Source: JAVBUZ01 sp031554725
Lineage (GTDB): Bacteria; Bacillota; Clostridia; Lachnospirales; Lachnospiraceae
Length of the DNA stretch: 25,419 nt
Assembly (NCBI GenBank): GCA_031554725.1
Contig: JAVBUZ010000094.1
Location: 1-25,419, forward strand
Direction of reading: 5' to 3'
How positions within the stretch are numbered: position 1 is the first letter of the stretch; the number at the start of each line of letters is the position of its first letter. Under the pieces are notes generated by a model, which did no database searches, was not told the origin of the DNA, and saw only the letters and a list, made by a program, of their open reading frames with translations. This document shows positions 1 to 8,660 of this stretch, piece after piece. A program made the translations under genes and the position numbers.

Positions 1-986
1 AGCATCCAGAGCAGCTTGAAGCAGCAGAGGATTTACTGTTTGTACCAGATTATTTTCATTATCTGCTTTGCGGTGTAAAAGCAAATGAGTATACCATTAG
101 CTCCACCGCCCAGCTACTTAATCCTGAAACGAAGGACTGGGATTATGAGCTACTTGAGAGACTAGGTTATCCTAAGAAAATATTTAAAGAAATTTATAAG
201 CCAGGAACTATTCTTGGTGAGCTTACTTCTAAAATACAAGATGAGGTTGGTTTTAATTGTAAGGTAATTCTTCCAGCAACTCATGATACAGGCTCCGCAG
301 TTTTAGCAGTACCAACTAACGACCCTGACACGGTTTACATTAGCTCGGGAACCTGGTCGCTAATGGGGGTAGAAAGGGAAAGCGCAGACTGTTCCATGGC
401 AAGTCGGGCACACAACTTTACAAATGAGGGCGGTTATGACTATCGCTTTAGATACCTAAAGAACATTATGGGGCTTTGGATGATACAGTCGGTAAAAAAG
501 GAGCTTAAGGAAGAAGAAAATCTAGATTTATCCTTTGCAGAAATTTGTAAGGAAGCATCACAGCAAACAATTTCATCTTTGGTAGATTGTAACGACGGAG
601 CGTTTCTTGCACCCAAGAACATGATACAAGCAATCAAGGAATACTGTGAAAAGACAAACCAGCAGGTACCCGAAGGTTATGGAGAAATTGCGGCTGTGGT
701 TTATAACAGTTTGGCAAAGTGCTATGGGGACACCATAGAGGAAATAGAAGAAATAACAGGGAAAAAATATGCCTCTATTAATGTGGTAGGAGGCGGTGCC
801 AACGCAGGCTATCTTAATGAGCTTACGGCTAAGTACACAAAACGTACTGTTTATGCGGGGCCTACAGAAGCCACAGCCATAGGAAATCTAATGGTGCAAA
901 TGCTTGCAAGTGGAGAAATGACAAGCTTGTCAGAAGCTAGGAGCTGCGTATTTAAATCGTTTTCGGTAGAAACTTATAAATGCTAG
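1..986 (+). CDS. rhaB: Rhamnulokinase, 5' end missing
   Basis: Phosphorylates L-rhamnulose to L-rhamnulose-1-phosphate in the cytoplasm. The frame is open from base 3 through the first internal ATG at 363, so the window cuts the gene and only about the last 327 residues (two thirds of the protein) are present. Seen: the FGGY-kinase ATP-domain signature HDTGSAV (bases about 282-302), then SSGTWSLMG (about 343-368), which is typical of RhaB, and near the C terminus NVVGGGANAGYLNEL, the adenosine-binding glycine motif of the family. The stop is TAG at 984-986, and rhaA follows after 29 bases behind its own AGGAGAG. The gene order kinase-isomerase-aldolase-reductase supports the assignment to rhamnose rather than fuculose or xylulose. 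Confidence 0.93.
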   Translation, partial: HPEQLEAAEDLLFVPDYFHYLLCGVKANEYTISSTAQLLNPETKDWDYELLERLGYPKKIFKEIYKPGTILGELTSKIQDEVGFNCKVILPATHDTGSAVLAVPTNDPDTVYISSGTWSLMGVERESADCSMASRAHNFTNEGGYDYRFRYLKNIMGLWMIQSVKKELKEEENLDLSFAEICKEASQQTISSLVDCNDGAFLAPKNMIQAIKEYCEKTNQQVPEGYGEIAAVVYNSLAKCYGDTIEEIEEITGKKYASINVVGGGANAGYLNELTAKYTKRTVYAGPTEATAIGNLMVQMLASGEMTSLSEARSCVFKSFSVETYKC

Positions 987-1015
987 TGCTAAGGGCACGG
1001 AAATAGGAGAGAGAT

Positions 1016-2260
1016 ATGTTAAAGGAAAGATATGAATCAGCAAAAGAGATGTATGCAAAAATTGGTGTGGATACAGACGCAGTAATGGCAGAGTTAAAAA
1101 GCATTCCCATTGCTATGCATTGCTGGCAGGGAGATGATGTAGGTGGCTTTGAGGGTGTAGGAGAATTATCTGGAGGTATTCAGGCAACAGGAAATTATCC
1201 TGGAAAAGCAAGAAATCCAGAAGAGCTTATGGCAGATATGGATAAGGCTCTTAGCCTAATTCCGGGAACACATAAAATTAATCTGCATGCTTCATATGCT
1301 ATTTTTGATGGAGAAGTGGCAGACAGAGATGCTCTTGAACCAAAGCATTTTGCAAAATGGGTAGAGTTTGCAAAAAAAAGAGGTCTTGGAATTGACTTTA
1401 ACCCTACTTATTTTTCACATCCAAAAGCAGAAAATGCTACACTTTCTAGTGAAGATGAAGAAATAAGAGCGTTTTGGATTAGACACGGACAGGCATGCAT
1501 CAAAATTAGTGAATACTTTGCCACAGAGTTAGGAATTCCTACAACAATGAACATTTGGATTCCAGACGGCTTTAAAGATATTCCAGCAGATAGAACAGCA
1601 CCACGAGCTAGACTTAAGGATTCTCTAGATCAAATTATTAATATTCCTTATGATAAGAGTAAGGTTTATGTAGCAGTTGAATCTAAAGTATTTGGTATTG
1701 GTATGGAAAGCTGTACCGTGGGTTCACACGAATTTTACATGAACTATGCAGCAAAAAATGATATTCTATGTTTATTAGATAATGGACATTATCATCCAAC
1801 AGAGGTGGTTTCTGACAAAATTTCTTCCATGCTTTTATTTGCTGACAAGGTAGCTCTTCATGTAACAAGGGCAGTTCGCTGGGATAGTGATCATGTAGTT
1901 CGCTTAGATGATGAAACCAAAGAAATTGCCAAAGAGATTATCATGAATGGACCAGATAAAGTATTACTAGCACTTGATTTCTTTGACGCAAGCATTAACA
2001 GAATTGCAGCTTGGGTAATTGGTATGAGAAATATGCAAAAAGCATTGCTTTCTGCCCTTTTGACGCCAAATGATAAACTTGCAAAATTACAGGACGAGCG
2101 CAGATTTACAGAGGTTTTTGCACTTCAAGAGGAATATAAAACTTACCCAATGGGTGATGTTTGGAACTACTTCTGCCATATAAACAATGTTCCAGTTATG
2201 GAAGAATGGTTAAATGAAGTGAAGAAATATGAGCAAGAAATATTAAGCAAAAGAAACTAA
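1016..2260 (+). CDS. rhaA: L-rhamnose isomerase
   Basis: Interconverts L-rhamnose and L-rhamnulose, the first step of the pathway; a metal-dependent TIM-barrel enzyme of the cytoplasm. The product is 414 residues, close to the usual 415-420 for RhaA. Seen: the family stretches MHCWQGDDVGGFE near residue 34, GLGIDFNPTYFSHPKA near 122-137, and MESCTVGSHEFYMNYA near 230-245, followed by LLDNGHYHPTE; these contain the His, Asp and Glu residues used for metal and substrate binding. The ATG at 1016 is preceded by AGGAGAG at 1005-1011. It sits between rhaB (29 bases) and rhaD (48 bases) on the same strand with no terminator, so the genes are probably one transcript. Confidence 0.96.
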   Translation: MLKERYESAKEMYAKIGVDTDAVMAELKSIPIAMHCWQGDDVGGFEGVGELSGGIQATGNYPGKARNPEELMADMDKALSLIPGTHKINLHASYAIFDGEVADRDALEPKHFAKWVEFAKKRGLGIDFNPTYFSHPKAENATLSSEDEEIRAFWIRHGQACIKISEYFATELGIPTTMNIWIPDGFKDIPADRTAPRARLKDSLDQIINIPYDKSKVYVAVESKVFGIGMESCTVGSHEFYMNYAAKNDILCLLDNGHYHPTEVVSDKISSMLLFADKVALHVTRAVRWDSDHVVRLDDETKEIAKEIIMNGPDKVLLALDFFDASINRIAAWVIGMRNMQKALLSALLTPNDKLAKLQDERRFTEVFALQEEYKTYPMGDVWNYFCHINNVPVMEEWLNEVKKYEQEILSKRN

Positions 2261-2308
2261 AATAAATAGATAAAATTTTGAAATTTGAAAAGGAGCAAGG
2301 ATATAAAC

Positions 2309-3136
2309 ATGAAAGTACAGGATACTAAATTTATGCAGGGTTACATTCGTATGTGTAACGATGGATGGGAACAAAATTGGCACGAAAGAAACGGTGGAAA
2401 CCTTACTTACCGTATGAAAGCGCAGGAAGTAGCAGAGGTTGCTGATTTGCTAAAAAAAGACGGCGAATGGAAGGAAATTGGAACAGCAGTGCCAAGCCTT
2501 GCAGGCGAATATTTCATATCAACAGGTAGCGGAAAGTATTTTAGAAATGTAATTATTGATCCCGAAGATAGCGTTGCAATTGTTGAAATAGATAGCACTG
2601 GTACAAAATACCGCATCTGCTGGGGATTAGTAAATGGTGGAAGACCAACCAGCGAGTTACCATCTCATTTAATGAACCATGAGGTGAAAATGAAGGCTAC
2701 TGGCGGAAAGCACAGAGTAATCTATCATGCACATCCAGCTAATATTATAGCACTAACCTTTGTTCTTCCTTTAGAGGATAAGGTTTTTACACGAGAGCTA
2801 TGGGAAATGGCTACCGAGTGCCCAGTTGTTTTCCCGGATGGTGTAGGTGTTGTTGATTGGATGGTTCCAGGAGGAAGGGACATTGCAGTGGCAACAAGTG
2901 AGTTAATGAAAAAATATGATGTTGCTATTTGGGCACATCACGGACTATTTTGCTCAGGAGAAGATTTTGATTTAACCTTTGGACTTATGCATACCGTAGA
3001 AAAAGCAGCGGAAATTTTGGTGAAAATGTTATCAATGCGTCCTGACAAGCTACAGACCATTACACCACAGAACTTCCGTGATTTAGCCAAGGACTTTAAT
3101 GTAAATATCTCAGAAGAATTTCTTTATGAAAAATAG
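2309..3136 (+). CDS. rhaD: Rhamnulose-1-phosphate aldolase
   Basis: Splits L-rhamnulose-1-phosphate into DHAP and L-lactaldehyde. It is a zinc class II aldolase of the aldolase/adducin fold. A longer frame opens at a TTG at 2285, but the ribosome site AAAGGAGC lies inside that extension (2288-2295), so the ATG at 2309 is chosen. This gives 275 residues against 274 for the E. coli enzyme. With this numbering the zinc ligands fall at H140 and H142 (YHAHP) and H211 (AHHGLF), and the catalytic Glu at E116 (PTSELPSH), each one residue from the E. coli positions. The substrate loop WHERNGGNLTYR is intact near residue 24. Third gene of the rha operon. Confidence 0.95.
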   Translation: MKVQDTKFMQGYIRMCNDGWEQNWHERNGGNLTYRMKAQEVAEVADLLKKDGEWKEIGTAVPSLAGEYFISTGSGKYFRNVIIDPEDSVAIVEIDSTGTKYRICWGLVNGGRPTSELPSHLMNHEVKMKATGGKHRVIYHAHPANIIALTFVLPLEDKVFTRELWEMATECPVVFPDGVGVVDWMVPGGRDIAVATSELMKKYDVAIWAHHGLFCSGEDFDLTFGLMHTVEKAAEILVKMLSMRPDKLQTITPQNFRDLAKDFNVNISEEFLYEK

Positions 3137-3172
3137 TAAAAACTAAAAATTAATATATAAGGAGGTTACAAA

Positions 3173-4321
3173 ATGGCAAACAGATTTATCTTGAATGAAA
3201 CATCTTATCATGGAAAGGGTGCAATCGCATCTATCGCTGATGAGGCAAAGGGGAGAGGCTTTCAGAAGGCCTTTGTATGTTCGGACCCAGATTTAATTAA
3301 ATTTGGGGTAACAAAGAAGGTGCTTGATGTGTTAGAAGGACAGGGGTTAGCATATGAGATGTATTCTAATATTAAGCCTAATCCAACCATTGAAAACGTA
3401 CAAAGTGGTGTAGAAGCTTACAAAAAATCGGGAGCAGATTACATTGTTGCTATCGGCGGTGGTTCTTCTATGGATACAGCAAAGGCGATTGGTATTATTA
3501 TAAACAATCCTGAATTTGCTGATGTAAGAAGCCTTGAAGGGGTAGCTGATACTAAAAATAAATGTGTACCTATTATTGCTGTTCCAACGACGGCAGGTAC
3601 GGCGGCAGAAGTGACCATAAATTATGTTATTACAGATGTTGAAAAAAATAGAAAAATGGTTTGCGTAGACCCACATGATATCCCAGTAGTAGCAGTGGTA
3701 GATCCAGACATGATGTCAACCATGCCAAAGGGCTTAACCGCTGCTACCGGAATGGATGCACTTACGCATGCAATTGAAGGCTACATTACAGCAGGCGCTT
3801 GGGAGCTTTCTGATATGTTCCATTTAAAAGCAATTGAAATCATTTCTCGCTCTTTAAGAGGTGCAGTAGATAACACACCAGAAGGTAGAGAAGGAATGGC
3901 TCTTGGACAGTATGTAGCAGGTATGGGCTTTTCAAACGTAGGACTTGGAATTGTTCATTCTATGGCCCATCCTCTTGGCGCTTTATATGATACACCTCAT
4001 GGTATTGCAAATGCCATTATTCTTCCAACTGTTATGGAATATAATGCGGAAGCAACAGGAGATAAGTACAAATACATTGCAAAGGCAATGGGTGTAGAAG
4101 GCACAGAGACTATGTCAGTGGAAGAGTACAGAAAAGCAGCCATAGATGCAGTAAAAAAATTATCAGCTGATGTTGGTATTCCAGATAGCCTAAAGGAAAT
4201 CGTGAAAAAAGAAGATGTTCCTTTCTTGGCACAGTCAGCATATGATGATGCATGTAGACCTGGAAACCCAAAGGATACAAGTGTAGAGGATATTACTAAA
4301 TTATATGAAGTTTTATTATAG
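3173..4321 (+). CDS. fucO: Lactaldehyde reductase / 1,2-propanediol oxidoreductase
   Basis: An iron-dependent group III alcohol dehydrogenase that reduces L-lactaldehyde, released by RhaD, to (S)-1,2-propanediol and so regenerates NAD+ under fermentation. The product is 382 residues (E. coli FucO 383). Seen: the NAD-binding motif GGGSSMDTAKA (residues about 95-105), the family segment GMDALTHAIEGY, and HSMAHPLGALYDTPHG. The four metal ligands are D195, H199, H262 and H276, each offset by one from E. coli FucO. The ATG follows a strong AAGGAGG at 3159-3165. It is the last gene of the rha operon, and a hairpin terminator begins 20 bases after its stop. The presence of fucO inside the operon suggests propanediol is an end product of rhamnose use in this organism. 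Confidence 0.93.
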   Translation: MANRFILNETSYHGKGAIASIADEAKGRGFQKAFVCSDPDLIKFGVTKKVLDVLEGQGLAYEMYSNIKPNPTIENVQSGVEAYKKSGADYIVAIGGGSSMDTAKAIGIIINNPEFADVRSLEGVADTKNKCVPIIAVPTTAGTAAEVTINYVITDVEKNRKMVCVDPHDIPVVAVVDPDMMSTMPKGLTAATGMDALTHAIEGYITAGAWELSDMFHLKAIEIISRSLRGAVDNTPEGREGMALGQYVAGMGFSNVGLGIVHSMAHPLGALYDTPHGIANAIILPTVMEYNAEATGDKYKYIAKAMGVEGTETMSVEEYRKAAIDAVKKLSADVGIPDSLKEIVKKEDVPFLAQSAYDDACRPGNPKDTSVEDITKLYEVLL

Positions 4322-4334
4322 TAAATAAGAACTC

Positions 4335-4384
4335 AAAAAAAGACTCTCCTTTTAGATGAAGCTAATCGGAGAGTCTGTTTTTTA
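4335..4384. terminator. Bidirectional rho-independent terminator
   Basis: A perfect 9-bp stem, AGACTCTCC (4341-4349) with GGAGAGTCT (4368-4376), is flanked by an A-run on the left (4335-4341) and a T-run on the right (4378-4383). It therefore works on both strands. It separates the rha operon from the convergent membrane-protein gene and even overlaps the TAA stop of the latter at 4382-4384. Confidence 0.92.
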
Positions 4385-5851
4385 TTCTTGCTGTTGTAAT
4401 ATAACGTAGTCTTTATTGTACCATCTTGCCATTGCTTGATTCTTCCAATTATAGCGGTCTGGTGTAATATCATCAAAGTATAATAAATATGGTTTTACGG
4501 CTAGTTCATCAAGAATAATTACACTTTCATCACCAGTCAATTTATCCAACCGCTCCATATTTTCGGCATAAAATTGCTGTGCTTCTCCTGTTCGGAGGGA
4601 AACATATGCAGCATAGGAAGAGTAATCGTGTAGTACATTGGGCAATATCTTTAAGCTCACTAATAGTAAGCCTAAAATTGCAAGATAGAATAAGGAGTAA
4701 TGTGGTATCTCTCTTTTGCTTATTAGCACACGGTTCCTAAGCCAGCCAATGATATAAATTTCATCAATTAAAATCATGAGCTGAAACCACATTTTGGTTA
4801 TATTCAGTACACGGTCTGGACCTAAATTGCTTGTAGCATAATAATTAGGAGTAAACATACAGGCATATAAGCAGATGGAGGCTAAGAGGACAAGTAAGGG
4901 TTTTGAAAAAGAAAAACTTATCTTAGAAGCCATATTCCAAATAACTGGAATTAATATAATAATCATGATAAGTGTCGGTAAGTTTGTCCATGAAAGTGCC
5001 AAGTCAAACGCTGATTTAAAGGAACTTATTATAGCAGTAAGTGGTGTTTGTTTTGTAAAGCTTTGCTGACGCATAGAGTTGCCAGGGGCAGTAATATTTA
5101 CAAAAAAGGATAAAACATAAAGAGCAAGTGGGGCGCTTTGCCACCAAAAACTTAGCCTTTTGTGTATACCTAATATAAATAAACCGGTTATGCATACAAT
5201 GCCTAAAAGTGCAGTTACATAGTTGGAACCGCCACATATTATAGATAAAAGTGAGGTACATATGCATAGAACCAAACGTACTTGCCATTTTTTTGTTGTA
5301 TAAATACTGATTGCTGCTGTTAAAAGAAGTATCATACAACCGTGCATAAAGGTATAATGTACTGCTCCATTGTACCAATAGATGGCATTTACGGGAGAAT
5401 GGAGAGATTCTATTAGTAGAAAGGAAAAACAACTAAAAATAAATAGAAATGAGGAGAAATCCACTTTGAAAATATTCACAAGAAGCTTGTGCAATAACAT
5501 GTAGTGTGAAAAAAGTAGGATGCCAAGCATGATAATGGTTGTGAAAAAATAATATTTTGCTCCAAAAACAGCAGGAGTAAGTGCCATAAAAAATATAGAA
5601 GAAAAAGTTCCTTGCCATGTATCATAGCTAGAGTGAACCTGATAAATAGTCCATTTCAGTATGCTGGGCCAAGATTCCCCATTTTGTAAGGCTTGATAGG
5701 TATAAAAGCCATATGTAAAATCGTCTGCGCAGGGCTGAGAATAAAAACCGATTAAAAATAAAGGCAAAATTGCAATTAATAAAAGAACGATACTAACTAT
5801 GCATAATAAATTAACTTTTGTGGTTCTCTTAACTATTTTGAGCGGTATCAT
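4382..5851 (-). CDS. Polytopic membrane protein, probable GT-C/DUF6056-like glycosyltransferase
   Basis: A 489-residue integral membrane protein with about ten hydrophobic segments, the first at residues about 14-36. Right after it comes PCADDFTYG, an acidic Asp-Asp pair in the first outer loop, which is the usual position of the catalytic Asp in GT-C glycosyltransferases that use lipid-linked sugars. It is followed by YDTWQGTFSS, a W-x-G-x-[FY] pattern I associate with DUF6056/GtrII-like proteins. A soluble tail of about 70 residues is at the C terminus. The start ATG is preceded by AGAGG on the minus strand. It is monocistronic, with its own promoter (5886-5915) and terminator. A cell-wall or surface-glycan role is inference, as I cannot name its substrate. 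Confidence 0.6.
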   Translation of the reverse strand: MIPLKIVKRTTKVNLLCIVSIVLLLIAILPLFLIGFYSQPCADDFTYGFYTYQALQNGESWPSILKWTIYQVHSSYDTWQGTFSSIFFMALTPAVFGAKYYFFTTIIMLGILLFSHYMLLHKLLVNIFKVDFSSFLFIFSCFSFLLIESLHSPVNAIYWYNGAVHYTFMHGCMILLLTAAISIYTTKKWQVRLVLCICTSLLSIICGGSNYVTALLGIVCITGLFILGIHKRLSFWWQSAPLALYVLSFFVNITAPGNSMRQQSFTKQTPLTAIISSFKSAFDLALSWTNLPTLIMIIILIPVIWNMASKISFSFSKPLLVLLASICLYACMFTPNYYATSNLGPDRVLNITKMWFQLMILIDEIYIIGWLRNRVLISKREIPHYSLFYLAILGLLLVSLKILPNVLHDYSSYAAYVSLRTGEAQQFYAENMERLDKLTGDESVIILDELAVKPYLLYFDDITPDRYNWKNQAMARWYNKDYVILQQQE

Positions 5852-5885
5852 ATTAGTTTCCTCTTATGGTATTGTTATGCATATT

Positions 5886-5915
5886 ATCATATATGATGAT
5901 TGTTGCTGTGGTCAA
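5886..5915 (-). promoter_or_regulatory. Sigma-A-type promoter of the membrane-protein gene
   Basis: Read on the minus strand: TTGACC (5910-5915), an 18-base spacer, then TATGAT (5886-5891). The -10 box lies inside a perfect 12-base palindrome ATCATATATGAT (5886-5897), which could be a repressor site. About 35 bases separate the -10 from the start codon at 5851. Confidence 0.65.
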
Positions 5916-5927
5916 TAGCAATTCGGA

Positions 5928-5957
5928 TTGCAGTTAAAATAATTCAAAGCGTATAAA
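5928..5957 (+). promoter_or_regulatory. Divergent sigma-A-type promoter
   Basis: TTGCAG (5928-5933), an 18-base spacer, TATAAA (5952-5957). It faces away from the minus-strand promoter 13 bases to its left and would drive the 57-codon ORF at 6015 and the genes after it. Confidence 0.5.
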
Positions 5958-6014
5958 ATTCCTCTTCCTAGGTAAAAATAAAAGAAACGGACTGAGAGAG
6001 GAAGGCGTGAGTTT

Positions 6015-6188
6015 ATGTTGCTAAGCTTTGTAGAAATGATATGGAAATATCCTATAGGGAGCAAGGTTGAAATAGAAAAGAATTCGGGAAATTGTGAGGA
6101 GATTATAGGCTATGAATATTACAATGGTAAAGGCTATTTGCTTTTTAGGGATGAAAATAAGATAAATGTGGAAAAGCTTTCATTTTAA
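6015..6188 (+). CDS. Small orphan protein, 57 residues
   Basis: ATG at 6015 follows GAGAGGAAGG (5996-6005) and runs to TAA at 6186-6188. The product starts MLLSFVEMIW and contains KYPIGSKVEIEKN, a basic/aliphatic alternation suggesting a small beta-barrel or SH3-like fold, and ends in a charged tail. There is no signal peptide, membrane helix or family motif I recognise. It fills the space between the divergent promoter and the HAD gene (57 bases further on), which favours a real gene. The function is unknown. Confidence 0.5.
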   Translation: MLLSFVEMIWKYPIGSKVEIEKNSGNCEEIIGYEYYNGKGYLLFRDENKINVEKLSF

Positions 6189-6245
6189 ATGTCAAAATAT
6201 GCTATACTTATCAATAGAAAAAATGGCAAATGGGAGAGATAATCG

Positions 6246-6902
6246 GTGATAAATACTTTTATTTTTGACATGGACGGAACCTTAATTGATACAGAAAAAT
6301 ATTATCGGATATTTTGGCCTAAGGCACTGGCAGAGTTTGGCTATCATATGACAGATGAGCAGGCCCTTTCCATGCGTAGCTTAGGCAGACCTTTTGCGCC
6401 AAAACGTCTTCGAGAAATGTTTGGAGAGCAGTTAGATTACATAAAGGTTCGTGAATGTAGAAAAAAATTGATGGAAGAGCATTTGGAGAAGGTAGGAATA
6501 GAGCTAAAGCCTGGGGCAAAGGAGCTGCTTCTATATCTGCGAGAGCAAGGATATCAGACAGCAATTGCTACGGCGACGGACATGGAGCGAACAAATAAAT
6601 ATTTAAAGCAGCTTGGCATTTTGGAGCTATTTGATAAAATAATAAGTGCAACTATGGTAAAGGAAGGAAAGCCTTCCCCAGATGTTTATACATATGCTTG
6701 TGAACAACTAGGACAAAAACCTGAAAATTGCATTGCTGTGGAGGATGCTCCGAATGGGGTTCGCTCGGCATATGCAGCGGGCTGTAAGGTGGTTATGGTG
6801 CCGGATCAGACCCAGCCAGATGAGCAGCTTGAAAAGCTTTTATATTTAAAGATGTCAAGCCTGCATGAATTTAAAGAATATCTCAATAAAAATAAATGCT
6901 AA
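6246..6902 (+). CDS. HAD-superfamily phosphatase, beta-phosphoglucomutase-like
   Basis: A 218-residue haloacid-dehalogenase hydrolase of subfamily IA with an alpha-helical cap. Seen: motif I FDMDGTL with nucleophile D8 and acid/base D10, motif II IATATD near residue 107, motif III Lys in KEGKPSPDVY near residue 140, and motif IV VEDAPNGV near residue 161. The pattern GKPSPDVYTYA and the EDAPNGVRSAYAAG tail are typical of sugar-phosphate phosphatases and beta-phosphoglucomutases. The start is GTG at 6246, eight bases after GGGAGAG. The substrate cannot be read from sequence. It lies upstream of a lipoprotein and a fructokinase, so a sugar phosphate is likely but not shown. Confidence 0.85.
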   Translation: MINTFIFDMDGTLIDTEKYYRIFWPKALAEFGYHMTDEQALSMRSLGRPFAPKRLREMFGEQLDYIKVRECRKKLMEEHLEKVGIELKPGAKELLLYLREQGYQTAIATATDMERTNKYLKQLGILELFDKIISATMVKEGKPSPDVYTYACEQLGQKPENCIAVEDAPNGVRSAYAAGCKVVMVPDQTQPDEQLEKLLYLKMSSLHEFKEYLNKNKC

Positions 6903-6939
6903 TCCGTATCTATTATATAAAAGTGAGGAGGTAGCGTTT

Positions 6940-7470
6940 ATGAAAAAAATAGGAAAGAAATTTATAGCGGGATTATTAAGTGTAATGATGGTAGTGGGAG
7001 TCATGGGCTGTGGATTACAAAAGGATAAAATGGAAACGCCAGAAAAAGTACCATCCCTAACCATATCTAACGGAGAAATAACTCTAACCCAAGAAAACAG
7101 TATTGGTAGCTGGAGCAATCGGGTTTTCGGTGATAAATGGAAGGGCTATGATGCTTGTGGATCTCATCCACTAGAGTGGGAGTATGACAAGTTTGGTACT
7201 GTACTAGAAAATGTGAGTGGAGACTTTTCACTACAATTTTCTTATGAACCTAAAACAGTGGAGGTTACCTATTGGAAGGCGGAGCTTGCAAATAGCATAG
7301 AGCCTTACGATAGTGGAATTAAGGCAGAGGTAATAAAGGGTAATAAGGGTAGCTTTTCTTTTCAAATACCTACAGATGAGGCATATATTTGCATGATTTA
7401 TGTAAAGTGGGAAGAAGAGGCTTATCATGGAGATGGAACCTTTGGCCTTTTTGCAAAAGAAAATGAGTAA
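6940..7470 (+). CDS. Small lipoprotein of unknown function
   Basis: The frame opens at 6865 inside the HAD gene, but GAGGAGG at 6925-6931 points to the ATG at 6940. This gives 176 residues beginning with a basic n-region, MKKIGKKF, a hydrophobic core, and a lipobox VMGC near residue 24. The mature protein would therefore be acylated on Cys and held at the outer face of the membrane. The rest is acidic and looks beta-rich (for example KGSFSFQIPTDEAY and YVKWEEEAYHGDGTFGL), like a small Ig-type or jelly-roll domain, but I recognise no family. The gene ends 20 bases before the fructokinase, so the two are probably co-transcribed. Confidence 0.75.
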   Translation: MKKIGKKFIAGLLSVMMVVGVMGCGLQKDKMETPEKVPSLTISNGEITLTQENSIGSWSNRVFGDKWKGYDACGSHPLEWEYDKFGTVLENVSGDFSLQFSYEPKTVEVTYWKAELANSIEPYDSGIKAEVIKGNKGSFSFQIPTDEAYICMIYVKWEEEAYHGDGTFGLFAKENE

Positions 7471-7490
7471 GCTTTGGAGGTAAAAGAGGA

Positions 7491-8357
7491 ATGAGACTTG
7501 GGGCATTAGAGGCAGGCGGAACCAAAATGGTCTGTGCTATCGGCGATGAAAATGGCAATATTTTTGAGAAGGTATCTATTGAAACAAAGACACCCGCGGA
7601 AACTATGCCTGAGATGATAGCTTTTTTTCAGAGCAAAGAAGTAGAAGCCTTGGGAATTGGCTGCTTTGGACCAATAGACCCTGATGAAAAATCAAAGACC
7701 TATGGTTTTATTACATCTACCCCAAAGCTTGCTTGGCAAAATTTTAATATCGTTGGTGAGTTTAAAAAGGCACTAAAAATCCCAGTAGGCTTTGACACAG
7801 ATGTTAATGCCTCTGCACTAGGAGAAGCTACTTTTGGTATTACAAAGGATTTAGATTGCAGCCTCTATGTGACGGTGGGTACAGGAATTGGTGTCGGTGT
7901 CTATATAAACGGAAGCCTCCTTCATGGAATGATGCATCCTGAGGCAGGGCACCTTTTAATGCAAAAGCATGAGAATGATTCATATAAGGGGAAATGCCCT
8001 TTTCATGGAACCTGTTTAGAAGGGCTGGCAGCAGGACCCGCAATTGAAGAACGTTGGGGGGATAAGGCTAGTAATTTGGCGGATAGAGCTGAGGTATGGG
8101 GACTAGAAGCCTTTTACCTTTCGCAGGCGCTAGTTAATTACACGCTGATGTATTCACCTAGAAGAATTGTGCTTGGTGGTGGGGTGATGCACCAGACACA
8201 GCTTTTCCCACTGATAAGAGAGAAGTTTAAAGAGCAGATGGCTGACTATGTAAAAACTAAGGAATTGGAAGATTTAAATAGCTTTATCGTTCCCTGTAGT
8301 TTGAATGACAATCAGGGCATTTTGGGCTGTCTACAGCTTGCAAAGCAAAGGCTATAA
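7491..8357 (+). CDS. ROK-family fructokinase
   Basis: Phosphorylates fructose (possibly also mannose) with ATP in the cytoplasm. The product is 288 residues, normal for the GmuE/ScrK-type ROK kinases. Seen: the phosphate-binding LEAGGTK at residues 6-12; FDTDVNASALGEA at 101-113 with catalytic Asp 104; VTVGTGIGVG at 128-137; and the zinc site H154...C169-x2-H172-x2-C175, followed by LEGLAAGPAIEERWG, which marks the fructokinase branch of ROK proteins. The ATG follows TGGAGG (7475-7480). A consensus promoter for the next unit starts 13 bases after its stop, with no terminator visible between. Confidence 0.9.
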   Translation: MRLGALEAGGTKMVCAIGDENGNIFEKVSIETKTPAETMPEMIAFFQSKEVEALGIGCFGPIDPDEKSKTYGFITSTPKLAWQNFNIVGEFKKALKIPVGFDTDVNASALGEATFGITKDLDCSLYVTVGTGIGVGVYINGSLLHGMMHPEAGHLLMQKHENDSYKGKCPFHGTCLEGLAAGPAIEERWGDKASNLADRAEVWGLEAFYLSQALVNYTLMYSPRRIVLGGGVMHQTQLFPLIREKFKEQMADYVKTKELEDLNSFIVPCSLNDNQGILGCLQLAKQRL

Positions 8358-8370
8358 GCGGAAAAACATC

Positions 8371-8399
8371 TTGACAGAGTAGGATTTTTGACCTACAAT
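8371..8399 (+). promoter_or_regulatory. Strong sigma-A promoter of proS
   Basis: TTGACA (8371-8376), exactly 17 bases, TACAAT (8394-8399). Transcription would begin near 8406, leaving a leader of about 335 bases before proS that holds the T-box. Confidence 0.85.
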
Positions 8400-8405
8400 C
8401 ACAGA

Positions 8406-8660
8406 TACATATATTTGACGTAGAAGAGGACTAGTAAGGTTAGAATATATCACAGAGAGAAAGCTAAATGGTGAAAGGCTTTTATAGAAATCAACCTGAA
8501 CCTACCTTGGAGTCCTGTATGAAAGTACAGCGTAGCGCCGGCGTTAACGGTAAGAAAAGTAGAACATTTTGCTAACATGCAGGATGTTAATAAGGGTGGT
8601 ACCGCCGAGTCCTCGGTCCCTTGGAATTGTAACTGATTTCAAGTGGATGGGGCTTTTTCT
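8406..8660 (+). ncRNA. T-box riboswitch, proline-specific (CCU)
   Basis: A tRNA-sensing transcription attenuator in the 383-base gap before proS. The T-box sequence AAGGGTGGTACCGCC is at 8592-8606, with the tRNA-acceptor-binding GGTACC in it. The base of stem I can be formed by AAGGT (8436-8440) with ACCTT (8504-8508). Just inside its 3' arm is TGAA-CCT-ACC, so the specifier codon is CCT at 8501-8503, a proline codon that matches the downstream gene. A further hairpin CTGTA/TACAG is at 8515-8530, and AACAT/ATGTT (about 8572-8588) precedes the antiterminator. Uncharged tRNA-Pro(UGG/AGG type) would stabilise the antiterminator and allow proS transcription. Confidence 0.93.
8616..8658 (+). terminator. 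T-box-controlled terminator
   Basis: CTTGGAAT (8620-8627) pairs with ATTTCAAG (8636-8643) around an 8-base loop. GTCC (8616-8619) adds to GGGC (8650-8653) with a bulge, and a run of five T follows (8654-8658). Its 5' strand overlaps the region needed by the antiterminator, as expected for a T-box. Confidence 0.7.

Noticed and set aside
3347..3676. 109-codon frame on the minus strand inside fucO
   Set aside because: It lies fully within a conserved gene on the other strand, with no ribosome site and an unlikely composition rich in Cys, Arg and Tyr.
5016..5432. 138-codon minus-strand frame inside the polytopic membrane protein gene
   Set aside because: Alternative frame of the same strand inside a coherent 489-residue membrane protein; rich in Cys, Tyr and Phe as expected for a shadow.
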